A model generated the notes under the pieces. The model saw only the letters and a program-made list of their open reading frames with translations. It did no database searches and had not been told where the DNA came from. A stretch of 64,000 nucleotides of DNA from DATBQN01 sp963799925. GTDB lineage: Bacteria; Acidobacteriota; Thermoanaerobaculia; Multivoradales; UBA5704. Shown here one piece after another: positions 8,571-33,598 of the stretch; the stretch's first letter is position 1; each line of letters begins with the position of its first letter. The stretch covers positions 1,364,001-1,428,000 of the forward strand of contig CAWCYZ010000004.1 of assembly GCA_963799925.1 (NCBI GenBank), in the 5' to 3' direction. Made by a program: the position numbers and the translations under genes.

Positions 8571-8800
8571 TCTTCCGGGAAGAGACGGCGCCTAAGAGGA
8601 AAAAATGAGTTTTTCCCGGAAGAGGGAAGGGCGCAACCGGAAGGCGTCAACCCTTCCCGGAAGAGCTCGCGAGCGGCGGGAAAACCCCGGCTCTTCCCGG
8701 ATAACCACGGCTCTTCCCGGAAAAGGGCGGGCGGGAAGGGGAAGAGCCGGGCCCTTCCCGGAAGAGGGCGCGCGCCGCGGGAAGACGCGAGCCCTTCCCG
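8571..8800. repeat. Dispersed CTTCCCGGAAGAG motif, about 7 copies
   Basis: The 12-13-bp motif CTTCCCGGAAGAG (or CTCTTCCCGG) recurs at about 8571, 8612, 8652, 8690, 8711, 8752 and 8791, spaced 20 to 40 bp apart. The first copy, TCTTCCGGGAAGA, is a perfect palindrome around a central G. The spacing is irregular and the sequence between copies is not conserved, unlike CRISPR. No coding sense is seen. Confidence 0.65.
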
Positions 8801-8805
8801 CCGGC

Positions 8806-9186
8806 TCAGTTCACCGGCGGCCCGTCGGCCTTCGCCGCGGCGGCGGCCGAGCGGCGGCGGCGGGGGTGGCGCCGCCGCGGCGCGACGCCGAACGCGACCA
8901 ACCGGTCGCTCTCGAGCCCCAGGGAGCCGCGCAGGAGCGCCGCGAGCTGGTTGCGCAGGGCGCGGCCCTGGGCGAGCGCGGTCCTCCGCGCGTGGTGGGT
9001 CTCCCGCAGCCTCGCCTCGTGCTCGAGGCTCTCCTCCTCGAGCGCGAGGGCGCGCGCGACGGGCGCCGAGAGGGCGGCGTGGAGCTCCCGCAGGTGGGGC
9101 ATCTCCGCGAGCACCGCCGCCATGTTGTCCACCGTCACCCGCCAGGCGGCGATGCTCTCCTTGTAGGTCAACGGCCTGACCGGCAC
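8806..9186 (-). CDS. Small hypothetical helical protein
   Basis: A 126-residue protein, predicted almost entirely helical, with heptad-like stretches (RVTVDNMAAVLAEMPHL, ALALEEESLEHEARLRET, RTALAQGRALRNQLAALLRG) followed by GSLGLESDRLVAFGVAPRR and a basic, Ala-rich tail. I have a weak memory of similar uncharacterised proteins with a VxFGVxPRR C-terminus in Acidobacteriota. The start is a GTG at 9186 with an excellent site (GGAGGGAGG) six to eight bases upstream. No enzymatic motif is visible; a coiled-coil structural or adaptor role is a guess. Confidence 0.6.
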   Translation of the reverse strand: MPVRPLTYKESIAAWRVTVDNMAAVLAEMPHLRELHAALSAPVARALALEEESLEHEARLRETHHARRTALAQGRALRNQLAALLRGSLGLESDRLVAFGVAPRRRHPRRRRSAAAAAKADGPPVN

Positions 9187-9581
9187 GGCGCCTCCCTCCT
9201 CCTCGCTCGCGGTACAGGATCGACCGCGGGATCGTCGCCGAAGAGGCCGTGCGTGTCAACCGGAGTTGGCGCTGAAAAATCCTCCGGCCGCGGGTGTCTT
9301 AAGCTGGGGTTCGCTCTCGCTCACCCCGGCCTACGCGCCTACGGCCGCCCTCGCCCGTAACCCCTCCTCGCCGCCGCCTGCCAGGCGCTCCGCGGCCGGG
9401 CGCTGCCGCTCGACGCCAGCCCTCACGCCGGGGCCTGGCTCGCGCTCTGCGGCGGCTTTCGGATGTCACGTCTGGACTCGGTTGCCCACTATCCATAGGT
9501 AGATACAGCGGATGACGGCCTCTCGGCACAGGAGAGGCCGGATCAGGGGCGCGCCGCCCGCCTTCACCCTCCGGACGAGGC
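9187..9581. other. Intergenic region without recognised gene
   Basis: This 395-bp region holds the upstream regions of two divergent genes, the helical protein (minus) and LanB paralogue 2 (plus). I see no plausible precursor peptide with a core of Ser/Thr/Cys on either strand. The AT-richest part is about 9470-9510, where a promoter for the plus-strand gene may lie, but no convincing -35/-10 pair stands out. Confidence 0.4.
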
Positions 9582-9917
9582 ATGGTCATCATGAATCGAA
9601 GCGCAGATCATCTCGTGCCGCTGCCCGGCGAGACCATCAGCCCATGGGCGCTCTGGCGCACCTTCGCCGTGCGCGGCGCCGGCTTTCCGGCGGCCGACGT
9701 CCTGCCGATGGCGGATGCCGTCTGCGCGGCGGCGGCCGACCGGCTGGGCGCGGTGGAGGAGGAGGCGGAGAGCCTGCGCCAGGCCGCCCTCGAGGCGTTG
9801 CGCGGCGAGCTGGCGAGCGCCGACAAGAGCCGGCTCGATCCCCTCGTCAAGGCGATCCAGCGCCTCAAGCGGCGGCAGCTCGCCTCTACGGCCGGGCTGG
9901 CCGGGCTGGCCCAGCCG
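9582..9917 (+). CDS. LanB-type protein paralogue 2, N-terminal part (part 1 of 2)
   Basis: N-terminal 112 residues of a second short LanB-like protein, closely matching paralogue 1: WALWRTFAVRGAGFPAADVL is identical to the first copy. The start ATG at 9582 lies in the same GACGAGGCATG context as in paralogue 1. The frame ends in sense at about 9917: an extra base (A9918 is the simplest choice) separates it from part 2, by direct comparison with paralogue 1. Either this gene is inactive or the base is an error. The function is as for paralogue 1. Confidence 0.7.
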
Positions 9918-9918
9918 A

Positions 9919-12153
9919 CCGGCGGCGGCGCTCGATTCCTGGGCGGCGGCGGCCCGGCGCGCCGACGCCGAAAAGGCCGCCTATGAGGCCGTCTTCGCGG
10001 CGGCCGAGGACCGCCTCGAGCCGGCGCTCCGCGGCGCCGCCGAGGACCCGCGCTTCCGCGAGGCGGTCGTCTGGCAGAACCGCCACGCCATGGAGACGGG
10101 GATCGAGCCCTTCCTGCGCCGGCGGGAGGGGGCGGCTGGCCGCTCGGCCCGTGATCGCGGTCACGCCCAGATGGTCGCCTCCTATCTCCAGCGTTACTGC
10201 ACCAAGAACGACACGATCGGGTTCTTCGGTCCGGTCGGCTGGGGCCGGCTGGGAGAGGGCGACCAGCCGATCGCCGTCCAGCCCGGGGAGACTCTGCTCG
10301 CCGCGCGGCAGATCTACTTCGAGGGCTGGGCGATCGACGCCATCGCCCAACGGCTCGCCGAGGAGGATGCGATGCGCCCCTGGCTCGCCCCCCGGCGCTC
10401 GCCCTACCTGCGGCGGGAAGGCCAGGGTTACGTCACGCCGAACGGCGCGCAGATCCAGCTCGGCCCGCTCTCGAGCGCCCTTTTGGCCGCTTGCGACGGC
10501 ACCCGCCCCGCCCTCGTGCTGCTGCGCGAGCTGAGCCCGGACCTCGCCCCCGACCAGGAGGAGGTCCTCCTGGGGATGCTCGCGGGCTTCCATGACAAGG
10601 GCATGATCCGCTGGTCGTTTCAGATCCCGCTGTCGATGACCCCCGAGCGCACGCTGCGGGACCTGCTCCTCGCGATCGAGGAGGAACCGCTTCGCGAGCG
10701 CGCCCTGGCGCTCCTCGACGAGATGGTCCGCGCGGCCGACGAGGTGGGCCGCGCCCGCGGTGATGCCGAGGCGCTCCGGCGCGCTCTCGGCGCGCTCGAG
10801 GCGACCTTCACGCGCGCCACCGGCCGGCTGGCGACGCAGGCCGACGGCAAGCTCTATGTGGGACGCACGCTGGTCCACGAGGACTGCCGGCGCGACCTCG
10901 ACCTCGAGCTCGGAGCGCCCTTCCTGACCGCGATCGCTCCGCCCCTCTCTCTCGTCCTCGCCAGCGCCCGGTGGTTCACCCAGCGCATCGCCCGAGGCTA
11001 CCGCGAGTGTTTCGCGGCGACCTACACGAAGCTGAGCGGCGAGAGGGGCTCGCGGCAGATCGACCTCTTGAGCTTCGCCCAAACCGCGTTGCCGCGCCTG
11101 GTCAACCGGGAAACCCGGCAGATGCTCCAGGGCGAGCTGCAGGCCCGGTGGGACAGGGTCCTCGCGATCCCGCCGGGGGAACGGCGGATCGTCCGCCGCA
11201 GCGCGGAGCTGCGAGCGCTGGTGGCCGAGGAGTTCGCGGCGCCCGGCCCCGGCTGGGTCAAGGCGCGCTACCACAGCCCCGACCTCCTCATCGCCGCTCC
11301 CAGCGTCGAGGCGATCCGGCAGGGCGACTACGAGGTCGTCCTGGGAGAGCTGCACGTCGCCATCAACACCCTCGATCGTGCGCTCTTCTTCGCCCAGCAC
11401 CCCGAGCCCGAACGGCTCCGCGCCGCCATCGAGGCCGATCTGCCGGAACCCTGCTTGATTCCGCTGCTGCCCAAGGCGTGGAGCCCGGAGGAGGTGGTGG
11501 AGGGGCTCGGTCTGCTGGTATGGGCGATCAACGGCCGGATGGACCTCGCCCTGCGCTCGCCGAAGGACTTCTACCTCGACCTCTCGCTCGACCCTCCCGG
11601 CTTCCCGCCCGCACAGGTCCTGGCGATCGGCGAGCTGGTGGTCGAGGAGGCCGAGGGCGGCCTCGTCGTGGGGACCCGCGAGGGCCGTGTCCGCCTGGAC
11701 GTCCTCGACTTCTTCCAATTCGTCCTCATGGCGCAGGTCATCAGCACGTTCCGCCTGCTCCCCTCCGGGAGCCACGCGCCGCGGGTCACCATCGATCGCC
11801 TGGTGGTCAGCCGCGAGAGCTGGGTCCTCAAGGCCGGCGAGCTCGACTTCGCCCGGCAGCCGACCGCGCCGGGGCGTTTCGCCGCGGCCCGGCGCTGGGC
11901 GGCAGGGCTCGGGTTGCCGCGCTTCCTCTTCGCCAAGCCGCAGAACGAGGGGAAGCCGTTCTACGTCGATCTCGAGAGCCCCATCCTCGTCGAGATCCTC
12001 GCCAAGGCCATCCGTAGCGCGGCGAAGGCGGATGGGCACGATCTGGTCCATCTCTCCGAGATGCTGCCCGCCCATGGCCAGCTCTGGCTGCCCGATTCCC
12101 AAGGCAACCGCTACACCGCCGAGCTGCGGATGGTGGCCCTCGATCTCTCGTGA
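9919..12153 (+). CDS. LanB-type protein paralogue 2, main part (part 2 of 2)
   Basis: The remaining 744 residues, in the frame shifted by one base. The same landmarks as paralogue 1 appear in order: SYLQRYCTKNDTIGFFGPVG, KARYHSPDLLIAAPSVEAIR, FLFAKPQNEGKPFYVDLESP, LSEMLPAHGQLWLPDSQG and the ending YTAELRMVALDLS. No elimination domain follows. Over long stretches the two copies are near identical, so the pair arose by a fairly recent duplication spanning about 5 kb. With part 1 the protein would have about 856 residues. It lies 240 bp before NRPS-1 on the same strand. Confidence 0.78.
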   Translation, partial: PAAALDSWAAAARRADAEKAAYEAVFAAAEDRLEPALRGAAEDPRFREAVVWQNRHAMETGIEPFLRRREGAAGRSARDRGHAQMVASYLQRYCTKNDTIGFFGPVGWGRLGEGDQPIAVQPGETLLAARQIYFEGWAIDAIAQRLAEEDAMRPWLAPRRSPYLRREGQGYVTPNGAQIQLGPLSSALLAACDGTRPALVLLRELSPDLAPDQEEVLLGMLAGFHDKGMIRWSFQIPLSMTPERTLRDLLLAIEEEPLRERALALLDEMVRAADEVGRARGDAEALRRALGALEATFTRATGRLATQADGKLYVGRTLVHEDCRRDLDLELGAPFLTAIAPPLSLVLASARWFTQRIARGYRECFAATYTKLSGERGSRQIDLLSFAQTALPRLVNRETRQMLQGELQARWDRVLAIPPGERRIVRRSAELRALVAEEFAAPGPGWVKARYHSPDLLIAAPSVEAIRQGDYEVVLGELHVAINTLDRALFFAQHPEPERLRAAIEADLPEPCLIPLLPKAWSPEEVVEGLGLLVWAINGRMDLALRSPKDFYLDLSLDPPGFPPAQVLAIGELVVEEAEGGLVVGTREGRVRLDVLDFFQFVLMAQVISTFRLLPSGSHAPRVTIDRLVVSRESWVLKAGELDFARQPTAPGRFAAARRWAAGLGLPRFLFAKPQNEGKPFYVDLESPILVEILAKAIRSAAKADGHDLVHLSEMLPAHGQLWLPDSQGNRYTAELRMVALDLS

Positions 12154-12200
12154 GCACGAGCTCGCGGGCCGCCTTCCCCTGCACAGCCGGCGCGAGTTTC

Positions 12201-12224
12201 CGCGAGCTCTGAGCGGAGCTCGCG
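12201..12224 (+). terminator. Perfect 9-bp stem-loop after LanB paralogue 2
   Basis: CGCGAGCTC (12201-12209), a 6-base loop and GAGCTCGCG (12216-12224) form a perfect hairpin 48 bp after the stop. A run of C, not T, follows, so it is not a classic intrinsic terminator; it may protect a 3' end or cause pausing. Confidence 0.4.
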
Positions 12225-12393
12225 CCCCCCTGGCCGCAGCGATGAAACCGTGGGCCCTTAGCCCAGTCTCTGCGCATACATTCCTTGTCACGATTCGTCG
12301 ATGCCCGAGCACTCTGGGTAGGAGGAGATAACCGGAGATAGAGACGACAAGGCTCGTTCCAGGTGGCCCGATCCCTCCCCGACGACCGCTCGC

Positions 12394-14253
12394 TTGGCAT
12401 CGACGTCCATACCTGCCGGAACGTGCGTTCAAAGCGGTGGGCTCGAGCCGGCTGATCTTCTCCGAGACTCCCTTTTGACGGAATCCGCAGCTCCCGCTCG
12501 AAATTCCTCGCTGAGCGCCGGAACCGAGCCGGCCCCGCCCGCTCACCAGCCGGGCGCCGGCCACCGCCCCTTCCCGGCCGGCCAGCTCGCCTACTGGCGC
12601 CGCCAGCTGGCGGGAGCGCCCACGGAGCTCCAGCTGACGGCCGACCGGCCGCGGCCGGCGACGGCGGGGAGCTTCCCTGCCGGCCGCCGCGGGCTGCTGC
12701 TGCCGGCGGAGGTGGCGGCGCGTCTGCGCCAGGCGGCGCAGCGCGAGGGCGCGACGCTCCACATGCTGCTCCTCGCCGGGTTCGCGGCGCTCCTCTCGCG
12801 CTACAGCGGTCGAGAGGACCTGTTGATCGGCATGCCGGTCGACCAGCCGTCGCCAGCGCAGAGCGAAGAGCGGGCCGGCCGCTCCGGCAACCTCCTGCCT
12901 CTGCGGCCGCAGCTGGACGGACGAGCGGGGTTCCGCCCGCTGCTGGCGTCGATGCGGGAGACGGTGCTCGCCGCGTTCGCCCATCAGGACCTGCCGTTCG
13001 AGGCGCTGGTCGAGGACCTGCGGCTGGAGCCCGCCCCGGGCCGCCATCCGCTGGTCCAGGTGGCGCTCGTCCTGCGCCGCCTCGCGGCCGCGCCGGAGGC
13101 CGCCGGACCGGGCGCGGGCGAGGAGCTCCGCCTCGCCCCCCGGCGCCCGAGCGCCGGCGCGGCGGCGAGCTTCGACCTTCTGCTCGTGGTCACCGAGACG
13201 GCGGCGGAGAAGGGGCTGGCGCTCGACCTCGAGTACGCGGCCGGCCTCTTCACCCAGACGGCGGCGACGCGGCTGCTCGAGCATGGCGCGACGCTCCTGC
13301 GCGCCGCCGTCGAATCGCCCGCGCTGCCGCTGTGGCGGCTGCCGATGATCTCGGCGGCCGAGCGGCAGCAGGCGATCGTGGAGTGGAACGACACCGCGGC
13401 GCGGCTCCCGCCGCTCTCGTTGCACGGCTTGTTCGAGGAGCAGGCGGCGGCGCGCCCGGAAGCGCTGGCGGTGGCTTGGGAGGGCGGGGCGCTGACCTAT
13501 GGCGAGCTCGATCGGCGGGCCGGCCGGATCGCCAGCGCGCTCCGGCGGTCGGGGGTGCGGCGCGACGACCGGGTGGGGCTCTCCGTCGAGCGCTCGGGCG
13601 AGATGGTGGCGGCGATCCTCGGCATCCTCAAGGCGGGCGGGGCGTACATGCCGCTCGACCCCGCCCAGCCGCGGCAGCGCCTGGAGCGGCTGCTCGCCGA
13701 CGGCGCTCCGGCGGCGATCGTCGGCTCGGCGCACCTCCTGGCGGCGCTGCCGGGGACCGCGCCGCGCCTGGACCTCGATGCCCTCGCCGGCCCCACCTCG
13801 GCGGCTCACGACGAGGAGGCTGGCGCCGCGGACCGCGGGGCGGAGGTGTCGCCGGAGAGCCTGGCGTACGTGCTCTTCACCTCGGGATCGACGGGGGCGC
13901 CGAAGGGGGTGGAGGTCAGCCATCGGGCGGTGGTGCGGCTGGTGCGCGAGACGGACTATGCAGCGTTCGGCCCCGGAGAGGTGTTCCTGCAGCTGGCTCC
14001 CCTGTCGTTCGACGCGGCGACCCTCGAGCTCTGGGGTCCGCTGCTCCACGGGGGCCGGCTGGTGCTCTTCCCGCAGCGCCCCTTCTCGCTCGCCGAGCTC
14101 TACGCCACGGTCTCGCGTCACGGGGTGACGACGCTCTGGCTGACCGCCGGTCTCTTCCATCTGGCGGTGGAGGAGGGGTTGGCCGGGCTCGCCGGTCTGC
14201 GCCAGCTCCTGGCCGGCGGCGACGCGCTGTCGCCCGGCCATGTCGAGCGGGCG
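12394..14253 (+). CDS. NRPS-1 part 1 of 4: truncated condensation domain and first half of A1 (Val-like)
   Basis: First piece of a six-module synthetase. The start is unclear: TTG at 12394 is the first candidate after an in-frame stop at 12319, while a strong AGGAGGAG site at about 12320 has no matching ATG/GTG. After about 60 weakly structured residues the condensation domain begins at its middle (QLAYWRRQLAGAP, near 12580) and goes on to AFAHQDLPFEALVEDL; the N-terminal lobe with HHxxxDG is absent. Adenylation domain A1 follows (YVLFTSGSTGAPKG near 13870; SFDAATLELWG near 14010). With part 2, the ten specificity residues read D-A-L-W-L-G-G-T-F-K, close to known Val codes. The frame breaks at an extra A (14254), clear by comparison with the near-identical site at 24048. 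Confidence 0.82.
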
Positions 14254-14254
14254 A

Positions 14255-18775
<4,521 letters not shown>

Positions 18776-18776
18776 T

Positions 18777-31582
<12,806 letters not shown>

Positions 31583-31679
31583 ATGGCCGGCCGGCGCGGC
31601 CGAGCTCCCCGTCTCACCCTTGCGGCCGCGGAGGACGCCTGGACGTGAACCCGCTGCCGATCGCTACCGACTCGCCTCA

Positions 31680-31698
31680 CCGGGCGATGCCCGCCCGG
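31680..31698 (+). terminator. 7-bp stem-loop downstream of NRPS-1
   Basis: CCGGGCG, a 5-base loop and CGCCCGG form a perfect hairpin about 100 bp after the NRPS-1 stop and 50 bp before the next gene. There is no T run, so the assignment as a terminator is weak. Confidence 0.25.
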
Positions 31699-31746
31699 CG
31701 TTCGTGGATTGAGTGCAACCTTCCCGCTGAAGAATGGAGATGAGAG

Positions 31747-33465
31747 ATGTCTGACGAGAGAGACCAGAAACGAGGCAGACTGGCCCGTGTCGCCGTGCTG
31801 CTGATCGCCGCCTGTGGGACGATGGCGGCCGGCCGGCTGGCCGCCGACGGCGGTCCCCGCGTCTCGCCGGAGGTGCGCGTCAACGCCCCGCAGCAGCTCT
31901 TCCCCAACGACAACCCGACCCGCAGCACGACGACGATCGCGGCGAGCGCCGACGGCCAGAACCTGCTCGTCGGTTTCGAGGACTTCCAGGGAGTCTGCGG
32001 GCCGCCGTCGAATTTTGCCTGCCCGCCGCCGAACCCGCCGGGGGTCGTCGGCTTCTCGTTCTCGACCGATGGCGGCAGGAGCTGGACGGATGGCGGCGCC
32101 CCCTTCCCGACCGGTGCCACCATCACCCAGGGTCACCCGTGGGCCGATCGGTTGTCGGCGCGGGGAGACGATGAAGATGGAGAGGAGGGCCACGGAGACA
32201 GCGAGCACGGCCACGGAGATAGTGAGCACGGCCGCGACCGCGACACCTATTTCCTCAGCACCGTGCTGGAGAGCGCGACCGCGCCCAGAGCCGTGGCACT
32301 GGGCATCTATCGGGGTCACTTCGGCGCCGGCACGTTCGCCTTCGACGATGTGAGGACCCTCGCTCCGGCCAACCCCTTCGACCAGTTCACGCGCGCGGCG
32401 CTCGCCGCCGCCAAGGACGGACGCCAGGACGCCTATGTCGCGCTGATCAACATCGACGAGATCTGCGAGGTGCCCTTCGCCGGGTTCGGCCAGGTCGAGG
32501 TCTTCAGCACGCACGACGGCGGCAACACCTGGACGGGTCCGGTGATCGTCAGCCCCGAGACCGCCACGATCCTCGATCCCAACGATCCCGATTGCGGCAA
32601 TGCGGGATTCCTGCAGATCGCGCCGGCGGTGACGATCGGGCCGCGCGGCGAGGTCTACGTGGTGTGGCAGTACGGCCCCGAGTTCCTCCTCGACGGGACC
32701 AACACGGCGACCGATCGGATCGCCTTCTCGCGCAGCACCGACGGCGGCCAGACCTTCTCGGCGCCGGCCTTCATCGCCGGGCTCAACGACATGCGGGCCA
32801 ACCCGCCGGTCGGCCTGGGGCAGAACCGCATGAACGACCAGCCGCGCATCGCGGTGGCGGCCAGCGGGCCCCACCGCGGCCGCATCTATGTCACCATCTT
32901 CCCGGCGGTCGCGCCGGTAGCGGTGCCCGCCACCGTGCAGTCGACCGTGTCGTCCCAGGCGTACATCCTCTTCTCCGACGACCAGGGCCGCACCTGGAGC
33001 GCGCCCCAGGCCCTCGCGCCGCCGGTGCCTCCGACCGGGGTCAAGCGCATCTGGCCGACCGTCAGCGTGCGGCCGAACGGCGCGGTCGACGTGGTCTACC
33101 TCGAGAGCCAGGAGGTCGCGACCGGCACGCCGTGCAGCGTGCCCATCGGCACGGTGGCCAAGCGCACCGGTCCGGCGAGCTCTCTGGTCGACACCTTCTG
33201 GGTGCAGTCGCGCGACGGCGGGTCTTCCTTCGGGCCGCCCGTCCGGGTGTCGTCGCAGACCAGCAACTGGTGTACCGCTCCCTATAAGTTCGCCAGCGCT
33301 CTGCTCGCCAACTTCGGGTTCTACATCGGAACGGCCTCGGTCGGCGACCGTACGTTGGCGGTCTGGCCCGACGACGGCAGCGGCGGCCCCATCGACGTGC
33401 TGTTCGCCACCATCCAGGGGGAAGAGAAGAGCGGCCGGCACGACGACGATTCGCACCGTCGCTGA
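31747..33465 (+). CDS. Secreted BNR/Asp-box beta-propeller protein (sialidase-like fold)
   Basis: A 572-residue protein with an N-terminal basic region and hydrophobic stretch (VAVLLIAACGTMAAG), a likely signal peptide. Five Asp-box repeats of the SxDxGxxW type are visible: FSTDGGRSWT, STHDGGNTWT, RSTDGGQTFS, FSDDQGRTWS and QSRDGGSSFG, as in exo-sialidase-like propellers. The catalytic Arg triad of true sialidases cannot be confirmed, so glycosidase activity is not claimed. Two Asp/Glu/His-rich insertions stand out: near residues 138-165 (repeats of HGDSEHG) and the C-terminal tail (GRHDDDSHRR), both suited to metal binding. The ATG at 31747 has GGAGATGAG upstream. A strong terminator follows the gene. 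Confidence 0.72.
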   Translation: MSDERDQKRGRLARVAVLLIAACGTMAAGRLAADGGPRVSPEVRVNAPQQLFPNDNPTRSTTTIAASADGQNLLVGFEDFQGVCGPPSNFACPPPNPPGVVGFSFSTDGGRSWTDGGAPFPTGATITQGHPWADRLSARGDDEDGEEGHGDSEHGHGDSEHGRDRDTYFLSTVLESATAPRAVALGIYRGHFGAGTFAFDDVRTLAPANPFDQFTRAALAAAKDGRQDAYVALINIDEICEVPFAGFGQVEVFSTHDGGNTWTGPVIVSPETATILDPNDPDCGNAGFLQIAPAVTIGPRGEVYVVWQYGPEFLLDGTNTATDRIAFSRSTDGGQTFSAPAFIAGLNDMRANPPVGLGQNRMNDQPRIAVAASGPHRGRIYVTIFPAVAPVAVPATVQSTVSSQAYILFSDDQGRTWSAPQALAPPVPPTGVKRIWPTVSVRPNGAVDVVYLESQEVATGTPCSVPIGTVAKRTGPASSLVDTFWVQSRDGGSSFGPPVRVSSQTSNWCTAPYKFASALLANFGFYIGTASVGDRTLAVWPDDGSGGPIDVLFATIQGEEKSGRHDDDSHRR

Positions 33466-33482
33466 GTAGGTCCGCGGCCGAT

Positions 33483-33537
33483 CCGGCCGGCGCCGCCGCG
33501 CTGCAGCTCGCGCGGCGGCGCCGGCCGGGCGGCTTTT
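33483..33537 (+). terminator. Strong intrinsic terminator, 19-bp perfect stem
   Basis: A perfect 19-bp inverted repeat (33483-33501 with 33510-33528), an 8-base loop, then TTTT at 33534-33537 after a 5-base spacer. It lies 17 bp after the propeller gene and ends that transcript before the ADOP permease. Confidence 0.8.
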
Positions 33538-33598
33538 CACCGCGTCTTACGGCGAGCCCGCAGAGGGGATCTCATCGCCCTATGATGGAGAACGACTC

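Noticed and set aside
8290..8800. Possible CRISPR array
   Set aside because: The 20-bp units are head to tail without spacers, and the second motif family is too short and irregular. No cas genes are present.
4627..12153. A lanthipeptide (class I) cluster
   Set aside because: LanB-like proteins lack the elimination domain, and there is no LanC, protease or convincing precursor peptide in the flanking gaps.
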